From Onchocerca lupi (Eukaryota; Nematoda; Chromadorea; Rhabditida; Onchocercidae), in the NCBI GenBank assembly GCA_028564675.1, contig JAOVVO010000298.1:29682-93681 (forward strand): a stretch of 64,000 nucleotides of DNA, written 5' to 3'. A program made the position numbers and the translations under genes. Below the pieces are notes generated by a model. That model was not told the DNA's origin, searched no databases, and worked only from the letters and a program-made list of their open reading frames with translations. Below, piece by piece: positions 62,505 to 64,000 of the stretch. Positions within the stretch are counted from its first letter, which is position 1. Each line of letters begins with the position of its first letter.

Positions 62505-63705
62505 ATGGCGAATCAGAGCCTAGAAGCATCCAGCAGTGCTAATACCTTAGAAAGAACCAAGAAAATTGTATCCATGATTTTTGTAAGTTTTTAAAAGTTT
62601 TTTTTTATTTGATGAGTAGTAAAAAAAAAGTAGCTTACAGGATATATTTACAATTTGATCAGTTTCGATAAAGGTCAAAATGGATATGTATTTAGGAAGA
62701 AGAGGATATTGGATTCGAGGAGGATATACTCAAAAATCCATTTTCACTTCGGAGCTGGTTGAGATATATCGAACACAAGAAGAAATGTAAAGCGCCATCA
62801 AAACAAATTAACCTTGTTTATGAACGAGCTCTAAAGGAACTTCCCGGCAGCTATAAGCTATGGTATTAATCTTTTTTTTATATTATCATAGTTTCCGTGC
62901 TCAAGTAATGGAAATTTGGTTTGCCGAACTTACTAGTCTAGCTTTTCTTTATGAAATGATTAGCAATCTTTATTCTTAATGGAATTACTACGATATTTTT
63001 TTTATTGTTTTAGATATTTTATATATTAACTTAGTAAGGTATTTTGTGTTACTTCATTTTCATATTTCTCCTATTTCACTCCTTTTTTGGTTCGTGCCTT
63101 TTCTATTTATACTTTTCATTTTCCATATAATAAGCAAAAAATGATTGTGGAATTTCTAGGTATAATTATCTTCGATTTCGTCGGAAACAGGTGGTAGATA
63201 AGTGTCCTACAGATCCAGCATATAAGCACGTTAACAACGCTTATGAACGAGCGTTGGTTTTCATGCACAAGGTTAGATAATTTCTCCTAAACAATTTTTG
63301 GATATTGCTGTATTTATTTACAGATTATTTCATATATAAAGTAAAATGGAATAAGATGGGGATCCGAATAGACTATTTAAAGATCCTTTGAATTTAAGTG
63401 AAATAATTTAGATCCGAAATAAATAATAGAATAGTGTTTAAAATGATTCAGTAATTTTCCATACATCGTAATTTTTCATACAATAGAAGAATTTATTATC
63501 AGTGATAGTGATTTTAGATGCCTCGCATATGGATGGAATATTGTGAATTTTTAACGTTACAGCGACTTGTAACGCAAACTAGACGGGTTTTCGATCGTTC
63601 TTTGCGAGCATTGCCAGTTACTCAACATGATCGGATTTGGCCGCTATATATCAAATTTGTTACAAGTCATGAAATTCCAGATACGACGATTAGAGTCTAC
63701 AGGAG
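62505..63705 (+). CDS. syf-1: SYF1 / XAB2 pre-mRNA splicing factor, 5' part (cut by the window)
   Basis: Four exons (62505-62582, 62696-62862, 63160-63271, 63518-63705) give the first 181 residues. The open donor at 63706 shows that the gene continues beyond the exons visible here. After a short Ser-rich start come EEEDIGFEEDILKNPFSLRS, then HAT (half-TPR) repeats with their Trp/Tyr and Leu-Pro pattern: SWLRYIEHKKK, YERALKELPGSYKLWYNYL, RIWMEYCEFL and RVFDRSLRALPVTQHDRIWP. The sequence order is that of XAB2/SYF1, a scaffold of the NineTeen/Prp19-associated complex in the spliceosome; in mammals it also binds XPA and takes part in transcription-coupled repair. The ATG is chosen because it is the first after a strong acceptor and begins the expected N-terminus. 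Confidence 0.94.
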
Positions 63706-63960
63706 GTAAGTTATTGGTTTTTATGAACTTATAAACTTTTGGAAATCTGCTACATCTGTATGTCAATAAGATATTTTTTGTAAAGAATACTCTTTAATTA
63801 CTTATCAGAAAATCTTATGTTCTAATCATCATTTGCATAATGTAGGAACGTGCTAGTTTTTTATTTTATTCTATTTCTTTTTTTTTTTGTTTTCCTCTAT
63901 TTTATTATTATTCTTTTAAAAGAAAAAGGACAGTAATAATACCGAAGTATTTCTCTTTCT

Positions 63961-63986
63961 TTCTCTCTCTCTCTCTCTCTCTCTCT
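63961..63986. repeat. (TC)n microsatellite
   Basis: About twelve TC units close to the right end of the window, within the open SYF1 intron, followed by TATATGTATATATA. Confidence 0.9.
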
Positions 63987-64000
63987 TATATGTATATATA

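Noticed and set aside
1..64000. tRNA and rRNA genes
   Set aside because: I scanned by eye for T-loop GGTTCGAATC-like boxes with a matching acceptor stem and found none; a covariance-model search would be decisive.

Overview
The window reads as a chromosome segment of a filarial nematode (family Onchocercidae). By eye it is AT-rich. Most genes are split into many short exons by introns that usually end in TTTCAG or similar, and several start codons lie just downstream of a lone splice acceptor, as expected for SL trans-splicing. The strongest taxonomic clue is a 208-residue pi-class glutathione S-transferase that closely matches, as I remember it, the pi-class GST of Onchocerca, Brugia and Wuchereria. 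I cannot name the species.

Left half (1-37 kb, conserved housekeeping genes). UTP18 (SSU processome, + strand, 1146-5058) runs toward importin-5 (- strand, 6449-14699, 21 exons). After 3 kb without a recognisable gene comes the pi-class GST (+, 17852-19687), which converges on a 1-Cys peroxiredoxin of the PRDX6 type (-, 21668-23832). Three more genes follow on the - strand: GET4 (25205-28092) and two tandem copies of an hnRNP A1-like hrp-1 gene (29065-31409 and 32741-36278). The exon models were joined by hand and keep reading frame across every junction.

Right half (37-62 kb, gene-poor, repeat-rich). This part holds two uncharacterised - strand gene fragments (38.1-40.3 kb and 40.65-42.0 kb), a small predicted four-TM protein (46034-47634), a secreted nematode-type lipase (+, 55625-57845), and at the right edge the start of SYF1/XAB2 (+, from 62505; cut by the window). 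Between them lie Helitron-like elements with 5' TCTATATAAATAAAAATG and 3' CTAG ends, a dispersed repeat carrying arrays of an AAACATGTTT palindrome motif, and several local tandem duplications.

Functionally the conserved genes cover ribosome assembly (UTP18), nuclear import (importin-5), splicing and mRNA handling (SYF1, hrp-1 pair), tail-anchored protein targeting (GET4) and redox/detoxification (GST, peroxiredoxin). Nothing suggests a bacterial-type gene cluster or a wholly new system. The most notable observations are three inferred GC-AG introns, a frame-breaking micro-exon candidate in UTP18, the tandem hrp-1 duplication, and the Helitron-like and palindromic repeat families.
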